Positions 1 to 10,400 of a stretch of DNA of 64,000 bases are shown piece by piece. The stretch lies in the NCBI GenBank assembly GCA_947184155.2, contig CAMXCT020006146.1, forward strand, positions 211,183-275,182, given 5' to 3'. Below the pieces are notes generated by a model. It was given only the letters and a program-made list of their open reading frames with translations. It ran no database searches and had not been told where the DNA came from. A program made the translations under genes and the position numbers. Source of the DNA: Cladocopium goreaui (Eukaryota; Sar; Dinophyceae; Suessiales; Symbiodiniaceae). Numbering within the stretch: the stretch's first letter is position 1; each line of letters starts with the position of its first letter.

Positions 1-222
1 AGATAGATAGAGATAGATAGAGATAGATAGAGATAGATAGAGATTGATAGGGATAGATAGAGATAGATAGAGATAGATAGAGATAGATAGAGATAGATAG
101 AGATAGATAGAGAGATAGATAGAGAGATAGATAGAGAGATAGATAGAGAGATAGATAGAGAGATAGATAGAGAGATAGATAGAGAGATAGATAGATAGAT
201 AGATAGATAGTTAGATAGATAG
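1..222. repeat. GATA/AGAGATAG microsatellite
   Basis: The window opens inside a tetranucleotide array of AGAT/GATA units with interspersed AGAGATAGATAG variants, ending near base 222. It is pure simple sequence and has no coding potential. Confidence 0.97.
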
Positions 223-611
223 ATCTACTTGTTGTTATCCAAATGCTCTAGTTTCCTTTTGTGCAGTACGCCATTCTTCCATGTCCGCATGCCAAACAGC
301 AATCGCAGCCCAAGCCGCATGAAGATTTCGGGGTGCCCAATCACATCCGGCTGTAAAACGGGATTGCTCCCTACAGCCAGATAGGCACTGATCCGGAATC
401 CTGAGGCTCTGAAAGTGCTCAACCAACCTCTGAGAATATGTGCCGACGAGGAACCCAAATGCACATAAAAAGAGCCCAAGATGACCTGAGTGCTAATCAA
501 CATTAACTAATTACAAGTTAATTCTCTGCAAACAAAATAGAATCTGTGGTCTTGAAGTCCAATAGAATCTTTCCATTGTCCACTTAGCAACTGCTCATTT
601 GGAGAGTTGGG
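223..611. other. No gene recognised
   Basis: Two short minus-strand open frames (92 and 63 codons) overlap here in different frames. Neither shows a recognisable domain, so I see nothing to annotate. Confidence 0.5.
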
Positions 612-1122
612 TTATGTTCACCAGACCATAGCTTATTCTAAGAATCAACAAACTTGAGAAAAAAACGAGACAAATGCAAAAAAAATGGAAAAAACAAAAA
701 GCAAATCAGCAAAAAAATCAAAAAAACACAAAAGCAAAATAAAAGGGGAAAAAAAGGAAAGTCAAAAAGGGAAAAAATTGGAAAAAAATGGACTTGTCCA
801 TTTGCATTTATTTTGCTTTTTCGATTTGCTTTTTGCTTTTGCGTTTATTTTGCTTTTCTCTGCTTTTTTCCAGGCAAAAAGCCCCCCCAAAAAAAAAAAG
901 CAAATCGAAAAAGCAAAATAAATGCAAAAAAAATGCGAATGGACAAGTCCATTTTTTCCCCATGTCTTTCCCTTTTTGACGTTCCTTTTTTCCCCATAGA
1001 TTTTGCTTCCGGTTTTTTCAGTTTTGAAGTTTTGCTTTTTGATTTTCCATGTGTTTTCCTTTTTTTGCATTTTTTCAAGTTTAAAAATCATTAGAATAAG
1101 CTATGGAGGAGAACATAACTCT
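612..1122. repeat. A-rich 0.5-kb foldback (long inverted repeat)
   Basis: The ends are inverted copies: CCATAGCTTATTCTAA at 627-642 pairs perfectly with TTAGAATAAGCTATGG at 1091-1106, and the flanking GTTATGTTC / GAACATAAC extend the match outward. The inner arms also pair: TGGACTTGTCCA near 789 with the copy near 938, and GCAAATCGAAAAAGCAAAAT with its complement. The arms are A-rich on the left and T-rich on the right, with a spacer near 870-890. Overlapping Lys- or Phe-rich frames arise from this composition and are not genes. It could be a MITE or other foldback element; no transposase or clear target duplication is visible. Confidence 0.8.
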
Positions 1123-3830
1123 TGGGCACAGGTACATTCTTGATCTCTGGGCATCCGACCATATCTGCAAAATTCCATCCATATCGGAAGAACTGATACA
1201 ACGTTCTGAATGGAAATAGGAGTCTTGCCTGCAAGGCAAATCACACATCTTTTGAAGCACACCTGTGATGTGAGATTTGCAGATGTCCTTGGGATGATGT
1301 GGGCTAGCTTACAAAAGGCCAGGAGAGCTAACAGTCTATTTTAAAAATGTAAACGATGGTAAAAGCACAAAGAGCACCAAGATCCGTGGAATCCAAGGTG
1401 CAGTCCACCCAGAGCGTTTCAAATATCCTATCGGATTCTGACCCAGATAATTGAAGCAGGTCCTCAGGTGCGATGTGACAGTCATGCCTTGAACATGACA
1501 TGAACGCATTATTGTAGGAAAACTGCACGGTTTACATATATTTGAAAGGCTTTTATTTGCTTCCAAGGCTCTTGTACATTAGCCACAAAGAGTACAGTGT
1601 GAAAATGAAGAACATCAATGACAGCCTTAGAAATTTTGGACACACAGCTGCGACACACATCACTTTCGCATGAGGCACGTGTAATTTGGCACAAGCTCGA
1701 AAAGGCCTTGCTATGCCTTGTTCGAAGTCCTGGACTCGTCCACTAAGCGTCACTAAGGCCATGACCAAATGAGAAGAATAAAAGCGAAAAGGTTCGATCC
1801 CTGGAGTGATGGTGTGAAGAAAAAGGTCCGCATAGCTGTGCTGGACACCTCAGTCACCAAGCAGATCCTGAGGGCAAATTCAACATCTTCACATCATCAT
1901 CTAGTTAAAAAATGCTAAAGAGATTGCCAAGTTTGAGGCCGCTCCCGCCGCTCCTGTGGAATTCTTTGCTGAGTCCTGTGCAGTGCCTGTCACCGCTCCG
2001 TTTGGAGTGAATTCGAAAAGTATCACCTGAGTTCAACCCAAGGCCAGAGAAATTGCAACGGGACTGGAAGCAAATAGTTGGAAAACCTTGGACTCATCAA
2101 ACGCTTTGAATTTCCAGTCCGTTTCTCTTCAAATCTCAAATGATACCAACTTGTCCCGATCCTTCCAAAGAACAAGCCTTAAAAGGACCACGAAGAATTA
2201 CATGAATTCACTGTGCTTGTCGTCGAAACAGAGCATGGGGGGTCCGTCCTTCTTGACACATTTCACAACACGATACAAGAGCAGGCGCAAACAGGCGCAA
2301 GCTGCTGGTACTCATACTTGCTTTACGCGGAGAGCGAGTAAGCTTAAGCAGCACTTAAGAATGTAATTCGGTACGTCGCAACGACAAAAACACTGCATTT
2401 AACAGGATGTTTTTGGGAAACATCTGGGAAAGAGATGTATAGAGTCCGTGAAGTTCAGCATACAAACGGAATTGGATTCAATTTCAAGATTCTGCGCTGG
2501 AGTATATGCTCTAAATGGCAGATTGGGCAAAGCTGTTCAAGGTTTCTCACTGGAGAAATGCACTGTTTGCCGTGCTTGCAGCTAAGGAACCGTATTCACC
2601 TGGAAAGGCATCTTGAAACAAAAAAGCGGAAAGGCGAACAAGGATCGGAAGGTCGGCAAATTGCACATTCTCACAACATTTACTCAACTCAGTCAAATCC
2701 AGACCCTGCTACATGACATTCTCAGACCAGGCTCTTCAAGCAACTCTGAGGCTGCGACGATCACATTCACATTCGTACTCATTGTTGTCAACTCGATAGT
2801 AACCCTCAGCAAATTTCATGGAATCCCGGTCTTTATCAAACCGAAGATGAAACAATGGTCAAAGAAAAGGGACAACGACGTCGAGGGATGAATACCACAA
2901 AATGTGATGCAACATGCGTTTGTGTGTGTGAAAAACCTGTGGCACACTTCTCGCCGTTGTTTTGATGCAGGTCTTTCTCAGGCAAGGAACGCACGGGTTA
3001 GTTTGTCGACCCACCGCCAAACATGTAGGTCGCTGAGCATGCTGGAAGCATGAGACTTGTTGGCCGGCAGGTCAATAAAGTACCCTGAGCCTGAAACGAA
3101 AGAAGCGATTGTGGTTGCAAACGTGAGCAGGCTGTCACCATGTGTATCGGAAGTACATACCACACAGATACACAGTGTATCACAGTGCTGCACAAGGCTG
3201 CACCACTGACTATTGAATGGCTCAAACTGCTTCACGCCTGAGTAAGAAGCTGCGGATCCTGTGAGGGAAACCTGCTGAGTTTCTTCTACAGGTCGCCATT
3301 GATATGCCTTCCACGGGTTCTGCGCTGTCCAAACGACAAGAACAGAACTGAAGCCAGGCAAAAACGGTTGAAACAGAATTGGGAGGCAGAAAGGCCAAAG
3401 GAAGCTGAATCATAGAGCATCTACACAATCATCTTTGCAAACTACCATCGCTCCAAGCTTGCACCCTTGTTTATCTCACTGAATATTGGCTTTCCAATGA
3501 ATCCGATTCGCCAAAGGCTTGCATCATATATGAGCAAGCAGCCTTTGTCAGGTATGTCGGAGCAAACCGCGGATCATATGGATCCTGGAAAGTGGAGGAA
3601 AGTCACACCAGGAAGGCAAAGGCATCAGCCCTGTGTGATAAATAATCTTCGCTGCCCATTGCTCTGTTGCCTGGCCCTAGCAAAATGATGCAAAATTAGG
3701 ATGTTATAGGATGTCTAAAAGGAGGGCCTGACTCTCTCGGCTGGCATCATAGGTGGAATAACAGTCCTTCGTGGCCGACAAACACACTGAAAATGGATTC
3801 AGTGGAATGGTCGAACGAGCTTGCAGCGGC
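1123..3830. other. 2.7 kb without a recognised gene
   Basis: Only short overlapping frames occur on both strands and none carries a domain I recognise. A stretch near 1911-2030 on the plus strand reads as an Ala/Pro-rich peptide that looks coding-like, but it closes quickly and has no known family. A GGTTCGATCCC near 1794 resembles a pol III B box but no tRNA fold surrounds it. Confidence 0.5.
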
Positions 3831-3903
3831 AAGCATACCGAAGCATACCAAAGCATACCGAAGCATACCGAAGCATACCGAAGCATACCGAAGCATACCG
3901 AAG
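3831..3903. repeat. 10-bp minisatellite (AAGCATACCG)n
   Basis: Seven consecutive AAGCATACCG units, one with a single change, run directly head to tail from 3831 to 3900 and then break into AAGCTAGC. Confidence 0.95.
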
Positions 3904-4629
3904 CTAGCAAACAAAGTATTGATTTTGGATAAATCCACCCCTGAGCAGCCGAAAGACCGGATAGACATGCCGCACAAGCGCTGTCACAATACAGCCAGCA
4001 TTGGGCTGCACACGCCTAGGAAGCCCAGGTTGGAAGCATTACAAATAATCTAAAGACAATTTGGGACAAAGTGATCTCAAAGAATCTCAAAACTGGAACC
4101 GCAAACTGGAGCCAAAGCACAGTTGCCGCATTCGCAGCGAGCCTAGAAGCACTGTACTCCGTGTATCGCTTAGGTATCTAGGGCTCCTCGTGAAAGGCCG
4201 TGCAACGTCAAGCTCCGTGTCGCCATGTCACATTCAACTGGATACTGACTGAATACAAGAATGATGCAGCTTACAATGCTTACAATTGCAGGGATGCCAG
4301 AGATCCGAATCACTGGGAAGCAAACACAATCACCGTGGAAGTACTTCAATTTCCACATTTTTTAAACGAAGGACGTACACTTCCAACAAACACTCTGAAA
4401 AGGAGGCAGACAGCAAAGTCCCCAAAGCCCGCAATGCCACCAAAGCGGGGCTCCAGTAGAGCGGGAACTTGCTATTCCTGATTCCAAGAGTAAAAGACTC
4501 GATCCAGGTAAAGTAAAGTAACCTCAATGCACCTACCACTGCTATTCATTGTTCAAATGAAATCGTGTGCATAGCGGTTCGTACAAATGTGCCTTGGAAT
4601 TGTTCACAAATTTATTCATTGTTTATGTA
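3904..4629. other. No gene recognised
   Basis: Short frames of 62-93 codons on both strands overlap one another and none shows a family signature. Confidence 0.5.
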
Positions 4630-5076
4630 TAACTACCTTGTATATCTAGTCATATATGCATATATGTGAATATGTGTATATCTATATGTATATGTACACG
4701 TGTATGGGTATGTGTATGTGTATGTATGTGTATATGTGTATGTATATATATATATATACATGTGTATATACTGTATATACTGTATATGTATATCTGTATG
4801 TATGTGTATCTGTATGTCTGTGTATCTGTATCTGTATGCGCATGTGCATGTGCATGTGCATGTGCATGTGTATATGTATATGTATATGTAAAGGTATATG
4901 TATATGAAAATGTATATGTAGACATTTTGTATATGTATATGTATATGTATGTGTATGTGTATGTGTATGTGTATCGGTTGTACATGTATATGCATATGTC
5001 ATATCATAGAATTATGTGTATATATATATATATGTATATATGCATATGTATGTGTATATATATATACACATATATG
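4630..5076. repeat. TG/TA-rich simple repeat tract
   Basis: An extended TATG/TGTATATG microsatellite with GCATGT and TATATA blocks. Long frames open on both strands only because the units avoid stops. The tract abuts the right end of the DIRS-like element at 5077, while a TGTATATATA tract abuts its left end at 12502, suggesting that the element landed inside one TG/TA tract. Confidence 0.92.
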
Positions 5077-5270
5077 TTTCTCTCGTTTCTGTGCGATCCC
5101 CTTTCGCCACCAACTCAAGTGCAAGCCAAACCTTTTTGACTCGTGCACGAGGGGTCGATAGCGGTTTGTGAGTGCATGCCGCAGACATGCAAATTGAAAG
5201 GAAAATTCAGTGCCAGGCAATGTCGACAAGCTGCATGGTCTCTGAATGATATCTCTTTCAAAAAAGGTCC
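5077..5270 (-). repeat. Split direct repeat B2 (outer right end)
   Basis: 194 bp nearly identical to 5351-5544 at an offset of 274 bp; one visible difference is GTGCGATCC versus GTGAGATCC. It is the outermost right terminus of the DIRS-like element. Confidence 0.92.
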
Positions 5271-5350
5271 CCACCAAAGAAAACAGGTGGAGGTGGGGTG
5301 GAGGAGGCCCCATTGAGCCTCAAGCAAACGTACAAAACATGCGGTTCATG
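5271..5350 (-). repeat. Split direct repeat A2
   Basis: 80 bp between B2 and B1. Its high-coordinate 43 bp (5308-5350) match A1 at 12459-12501 exactly, completing the B1-A2-B2 arrangement diagnostic of PAT/Ngaro-type elements. Confidence 0.88.
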
Positions 5351-5544
5351 TTTCTCTCGTTTCTGTGAGATCCCCTTTCGCCACCAACTCAAGTGCAAGC
5401 CAAACCTTTTTGACTCGTGCACGAGGGGTCGATAGCGGTTTGTGAGTGCATGCCGCAGACATGCAAATTGAAAGGAAAATTCAGTGCCAGGCAATGTCGA
5501 CAAGCTGCATGGTCTCTGAATGATATCTCTTTCAAAAAAGGTCC
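5351..5544 (-). repeat. Split direct repeat B1
   Basis: 194-bp copy of B2 on the internal side of A2, just downstream (minus strand) of the hydrophobic ORF. Confidence 0.92.
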
Positions 5545-5614
5545 AAAACCACCATTGTGAGGTGGCAGGGGAGGTGGTGGATTACAAGCAACCACAACGG
5601 AGGTGCATCCATTG

Positions 5615-6265
5615 CTAGTCAATGGTTGGGATGTTGATATAGCGGTTTCGATTGCTGATATATGTGGCCAGCGATGAAACAGCTGCTCCTGCAAGTGCAG
5701 AGAGTACATGTGACAACATCTCAAAAGGGGCGCTTGCAAACTGTTCGAAATCAATTGGATGCGGAAGCAGTTGCCGCAAGGCAAACTCAATCTGGTAAAT
5801 CACCTCAGTCAAAAGTCCTTCCATCAACAAAACCAAAAAACCAGTCATCCGCCTCAGGGTGAGGCGCAACAATCTCACCAGAACTTTTGTAACTGCAATT
5901 GCCAGTGACGGTTTGAAAAGCACCAGCAGTGTCACAATCAACATCACCAGCAAGATAACCCGGTTCAAGGTCAGTTTGTAAATGTAGGCAATCACCAGTT
6001 TTTTCAACGGCAGACGCTCCGCGTCCGAACTGAGAGCCGATGGGCTGTCACGCAACATCAGCGGCTGACAAGGGGCTGGATCCGCAATGCCCTCCAGCTC
6101 TTTTGCAGCCACCACCATCTTGGCGTACTTCTGGAGTTGAACATCACTCGGATATCTTTTCGCAGCCCGCTGAAGCTGATCATATGACAGCTCTTCGAAG
6201 ACGGCGCCCTTGAAAGCGCCCCCAGCAACCAATCGCTTACCATGTTTCCCCTTCAAGGCTAGCAT
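5615..6265 (-). CDS. Hydrophobic accessory protein of the DIRS-like element
   Basis: 216 codons; the start overlaps the last 29 nt of the recombinase frame, suggesting coupled or overlapping translation. A basic and polar N-terminal 90 residues precede a strongly hydrophobic segment (about 101-118, Leu/Val/Ile-rich), a second at about 141-155, and a small-residue hydrophobic stretch at about 185-203. I do not recognise a family. Ngaro-type elements often carry an accessory ORF (an SGNH hydrolase in some), but no GDS or hydrolase motif is seen. Its position inside the terminal repeats makes it part of the element. A membrane-associated or env-like role is conjecture. Confidence 0.6.
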   Translation of the reverse strand: MLALKGKHGKRLVAGGAFKGAVFEELSYDQLQRAAKRYPSDVQLQKYAKMVVAAKELEGIADPAPCQPLMLRDSPSALSSDAERLPLKKLVIAYIYKLTLNRVILLVMLIVTLLVLFKPSLAIAVTKVLVRLLRLTLRRMTGFLVLLMEGLLTEVIYQIEFALRQLLPHPIDFEQFASAPFEMLSHVLSALAGAAVSSLATYISNRNRYINIPTID

Positions 6266-7325
6266 ATTTGCTGCACCAGGAAGCGATTGCCGAACTTGAC
6301 TTGTAATCCCTTCTTTTTAAATTGGGCAGCAGAGCATGAAAATCATCAGGAACTACCAACTCCAAACACGGACCTGCTACCTTCTTCAACAGAGCCACGG
6401 CCGCGGTTGAAAGCTTGTTCATGATCTGAGTAGACATAGCAAGCTGAATATAGTGCTCCAGGGATCTTTCAACCGACCATCTACCCATGAAACGCAACGT
6501 GCTGATGGGAATACCTCTGCTATAGTACATGGTGGCTCCTCCCGGTCTCAAACTCCCCGGGGTGAAGTGGCAGTCAGAAATCTTTAGATCCTTGCATACC
6601 TTCCGGAACATTTGACTAAACTGGTTTGAAGTGCTCTTCCAAAGGGGTTTGTCCAACCCTTCTTTTAGAATCTCTCGGAGTCGTTCCACAGTGCAGGGGT
6701 TACGCAGGAGCACAAATTGTTCCAGCCCAAACTGCCGCCTATTTTTCGGACTGGCCACTCTGATGGCGGCAAAAGGCTGACTAAAAGTGAAATTTCCTGG
6801 CATTGAAAAGTCTGAATGCCTCAACTTCAGAAGCTCACCCGGTCTGAACATGCATAAAAGGCCAACTTCCAGCAGGGTAGCAAAAATAGTCCACTTCTCA
6901 CGTTCCAAAGGTGCGGCGTTAACTGCTGCCTGGGCCCTTGACAGCCCGATCATCAACAACCATAAAGGCACTGGCAGGGGGGGTCTAAGAGCGTTGCTTC
7001 TTTGCTCCTCCCAAACTCTCAGCGTATCCCAGGCAGTTGCAATTTTTCCTCTTATCTTTGGCTGCACGTGCTGACAACATAAGAGCGCATGCTTCACTAC
7101 ATAAAGACGTTTCCCGTCCATGTTTGCATGACGGTGCATGACATATTGTGACAGGACCTCATCTGCACAAGCTGCATTAGAAATCACAGATCCCAGTGGC
7201 TTTTTGAGGTAGCTCCAGGTATAGTCATGGAGGTCTCGGAACCCAGCCAGTAATCTCTGTCTGTATGGCTTTGAAAATCTGCTGATTCGAAAGGCAGCGG
7301 ATGAGGCATCTATTCCATCTCTCAT
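6237..7325 (-). CDS. Tyrosine recombinase (DIRS-type integrase)
   Basis: 362 codons. It would integrate the circular cDNA by site-specific strand exchange. Visible catalytic features are Arg161 in FRPGELLKLRHSD (motif I), the second Arg260 in GSLRPGGAT, Trp283 in MGRW (a common substitution for His in DIRS-type enzymes) and the nucleophile Tyr292 in LEHYIQ. The usual His two residues before the second catalytic Arg-containing motif reads Gly here. The family norm of Arg-Arg-Tyr spacing is kept. The gene starts 102 bp after the polyprotein stop and overlaps the hydrophobic ORF at its end. The frame is intact and probably functional; certainty of family assignment is high. Confidence 0.88.
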   Translation of the reverse strand: MRDGIDASSAAFRISRFSKPYRQRLLAGFRDLHDYTWSYLKKPLGSVISNAACADEVLSQYVMHRHANMDGKRLYVVKHALLCCQHVQPKIRGKIATAWDTLRVWEEQRSNALRPPLPVPLWLLMIGLSRAQAAVNAAPLEREKWTIFATLLEVGLLCMFRPGELLKLRHSDFSMPGNFTFSQPFAAIRVASPKNRRQFGLEQFVLLRNPCTVERLREILKEGLDKPLWKSTSNQFSQMFRKVCKDLKISDCHFTPGSLRPGGATMYYSRGIPISTLRFMGRWSVERSLEHYIQLAMSTQIMNKLSTAAVALLKKVAGPCLELVVPDDFHALLPNLKRRDYKSSSAIASWCSKYASLEGETW

Positions 7326-7427
7326 GCTTCAGCAGGGGCGGCCGGCCATCAGTCTAAAAAACTACATGCAAGCAAGCAGCCAGAGTATAGTAAAAAACTA
7401 AGTCATGCAAAAACATCCTACTGCAAA

Positions 7428-10400
7428 TCAGTTTTCCAAGTGCTTCATCAGTGGCAAAATGCGGCTGGCTATGGTGACATATCTGTTGCACAAGGCAAAG
7501 GGATAGTGCCCTGCGAGCTCTGATCTACGTTTCCACCCTTGCTTCGTGCGCACTCCCCCGACCGCATGCACATGCCTTGAACGGCAACTGCAGTGTTTTT
7601 CGAGCAGTGGCAAGTCTTTCAAGTTACCGACAAACTGGGTGTGCTTCCGGCATGGTCCTAGCTTCCCATGTTCATCACGCAGTTTCAACCCATAAGAACA
7701 TTGGTGCATGTCAACACTATGAACTTCCTTACATGTCAACTTTTTGCACATTTCAGGCATGACCCAAACATACGAAGAGGCAGGGTTTTCCAGCGTCCAA
7801 AGGTTTCCCACTGACTCAAGGGCCTTTATTAGACAAAGAGTCCGCCTTAGTAGTTCATTTCCTATGATCTCACGGCTAAGGGTTCCATCCCCTGCCGGGC
7901 AGTGACGCCTACGTGTGCCATGGTTTGCATGCTGCAGTATGGAAAAGGAACAACACGGTAACCCAAAATGCCACAGCTGTCTTGGTCTCTTTGCATCTTT
8001 CAACAACTGCCTGAAAACCTTATCATCCAGTAGGTCATGAGATTCTTTCACCTGGGCATTGGTCCTTAGTTCTATAGGGGGGTCCACCTTGAAACCTTTA
8101 TGCCTTTTAAAGACTTCAGTCAAACGCGCCCTACCGGCAAAGATCTCTCGGAAAGTCCAGTCCTGGCATGTTTCGCTCATGGCAGCCTGCACATCAGCTG
8201 CTGGTTCAGCTTTTTTGTCGGTGTTCCGAACCGGCGCGTCAGTTTTTGGCTCGGGGTCTATATCCCATGAAGCAAAAGTCTCCCAGGATGGATCACTCCA
8301 CTTTTTCCGAGCCTCATGCTCAAGGAGCGCTTGGAGTCCAGGTGATCGATATTCTTGAACCACTTCTAAGATACTTTTCTCCAGCAAGTCATCATGGGTG
8401 CATGGAACAGGTTTGGGGATAGGCTTAAACCGTGAGGGGTAATCTGCAGGGTTACTATGAGTATCTACCCAAAGGTTTACCATCTGCAAATCACCTGTCA
8501 GCAGCCAAGGAAGACAGCTTCTCAAGCCATGGTTCATATTTTTTGAACTGCTCCTACCTTTTGCGAAGGCCCCTACCACTACTCTGCTGTCACACAAATT
8601 TACCGCTCGACATTCACCACGCCCCTCATTGACACGACTTTTGATCTCTTCTTTGAGCATGTCAAGTTCAAGCAGGTTGATATGATCTTTTCTTGCAAAG
8701 CGGCATGACTGTGTGGCCACCCAGTGGTGTTTAGAAAGGCTACGCAAAACGGCATCGGGAGCACGCGTCATGTTTGACTCTGGTGGCAGTGGACTGTCCT
8801 CCCAGTCAAGCCTTGTGTGTTCCCCCTTAGCTTCGCTGAAGCGATACAGCAGTTTCGAAAACATCTTACTAGTCAGTGTAGAGGCCCTTCCACCACCGCT
8901 TAGGCTGGCATCAGTTGCTGAAACACGAGTCGAAACTGGCCTACGGATGTTGGCCGTCGCAAGTGGCAGCAACAGCACAGCTGTGAGAATTTCATCACAA
9001 ATATATTGCGGCAACTTATGAGGACGACCCTCAGGAAGGCTATCAACATAAAGATACGTGTGATGGAAAATACTCATACATTCACGACGGTGCATGAATG
9101 GGTGCACAAACAAGCCTAGTAATTTTTGGAGAGATTTTTTAGTGGCACGCCTATGCCTAACTAACTCCACAGCTAACCATTCTATTTGTCTTAGTTTTAC
9201 TAGTGGGGTTCCCACCCGGCCACTTTTTGAATCCACCTCCGTACCCCACGCTTTAAAGGTGTATTCTTTATTAAAAGCCTTTTTCTGGGAAGTGGGAAGT
9301 CCTAGTTCTGCGTACCTGTCCCGTGATCTGGCCATCAAGGTTTCGTCCTCATAGGGTGTCCTATCACGCCAAGGTTTCTTGTCAACAATTTGGAAAACCA
9401 AATGGTCGTCTATGTAGAGTCCTTCAAGTGTATCTGAGGCGGGAAAAAGCTTACCATACCTGAGAGTTTGATCCGGCTTTAGGCATCCAGCGGCTTTTAG
9501 GACACCTTCGTGCGTTGCCTGGGCAATATCGACACCGTTTGTGTCGCCCATGCACACTACTCTAAAGGCTGGGTAATACCTAAGCGAAGGTGACAGGCCC
9601 AGGTCTCGCAGCTTACTTCCTGAAATAGAACGACGAAAACAATTACGAGGGAGCCACTCATCAAGGTGCTTGATAAGATAGAAATAGTTGGATAGATCAT
9701 CTCCAGAAGCCCTTATGCTCTGATGGTCCTCAAGAATTATTTGGTTTAACATTACCCCTGAAGGAAGTTCACACCAATTCAAACGCCTTTCCCTTTGGTT
9801 TAACGGACGCCGGTCATTTATGAGTCGGTCTGAATCTGGTTTGTGTGGCACCCCAAAAAGCCCCCCTTTTATAACCGTATCCCCTTCATAGATGGCTTCG
9901 TCCACTGGCACGAATGAGATCATCTGAGCACTGTGCAACTTCCCCAACAGACGCGGCCAATCTTTCGGGTCTACTTTATGGCAGGCTTTGCAATCGCCCG
10001 GTACCGGTCCGGGGATGGGAATGGCATGCGGCATCGACTCAAATTCAGTGACACGATCATGAGACAGGTGTTCTCTAGGATCCAAGATACCTGCAATATC
10101 TGGGACTGAAATGCGGTCAGGATTTACTTGCATTGCGCCACACATAGCTTCATCAAGATCTACAGTAGGATCATACTGGCTAAAACGAATTCTACTTATT
10201 AATTCATCAAGTTTTGCCGAACCCCTATCCAAGGTCCCCCTAGGTTGGGTCACAAAGCAACAAACTTTTTTGTACATTGCTCTCGCATAGCTTTCATGAA
10301 GGGCAGTCCACTCCCCTAGCGATGCGCGTGAGATGGCGGCATTTGCAGCAAACTTACGGCTGGGTGATCCACTTTCTAAAAAATTGAAAAGGCACCATAG

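Noticed and set aside
1785-1810. B-box-like GGTTCGATCCC suggesting a tRNA gene
   Set aside because: No A box, anticodon arm or acceptor pairing at the right distance on either strand.
4633-5139. ORFs of 83-157 codons rich in Tyr/Cys/Ile/His
   Set aside because: Translations of the TG/TA microsatellite; no independent coding signal.
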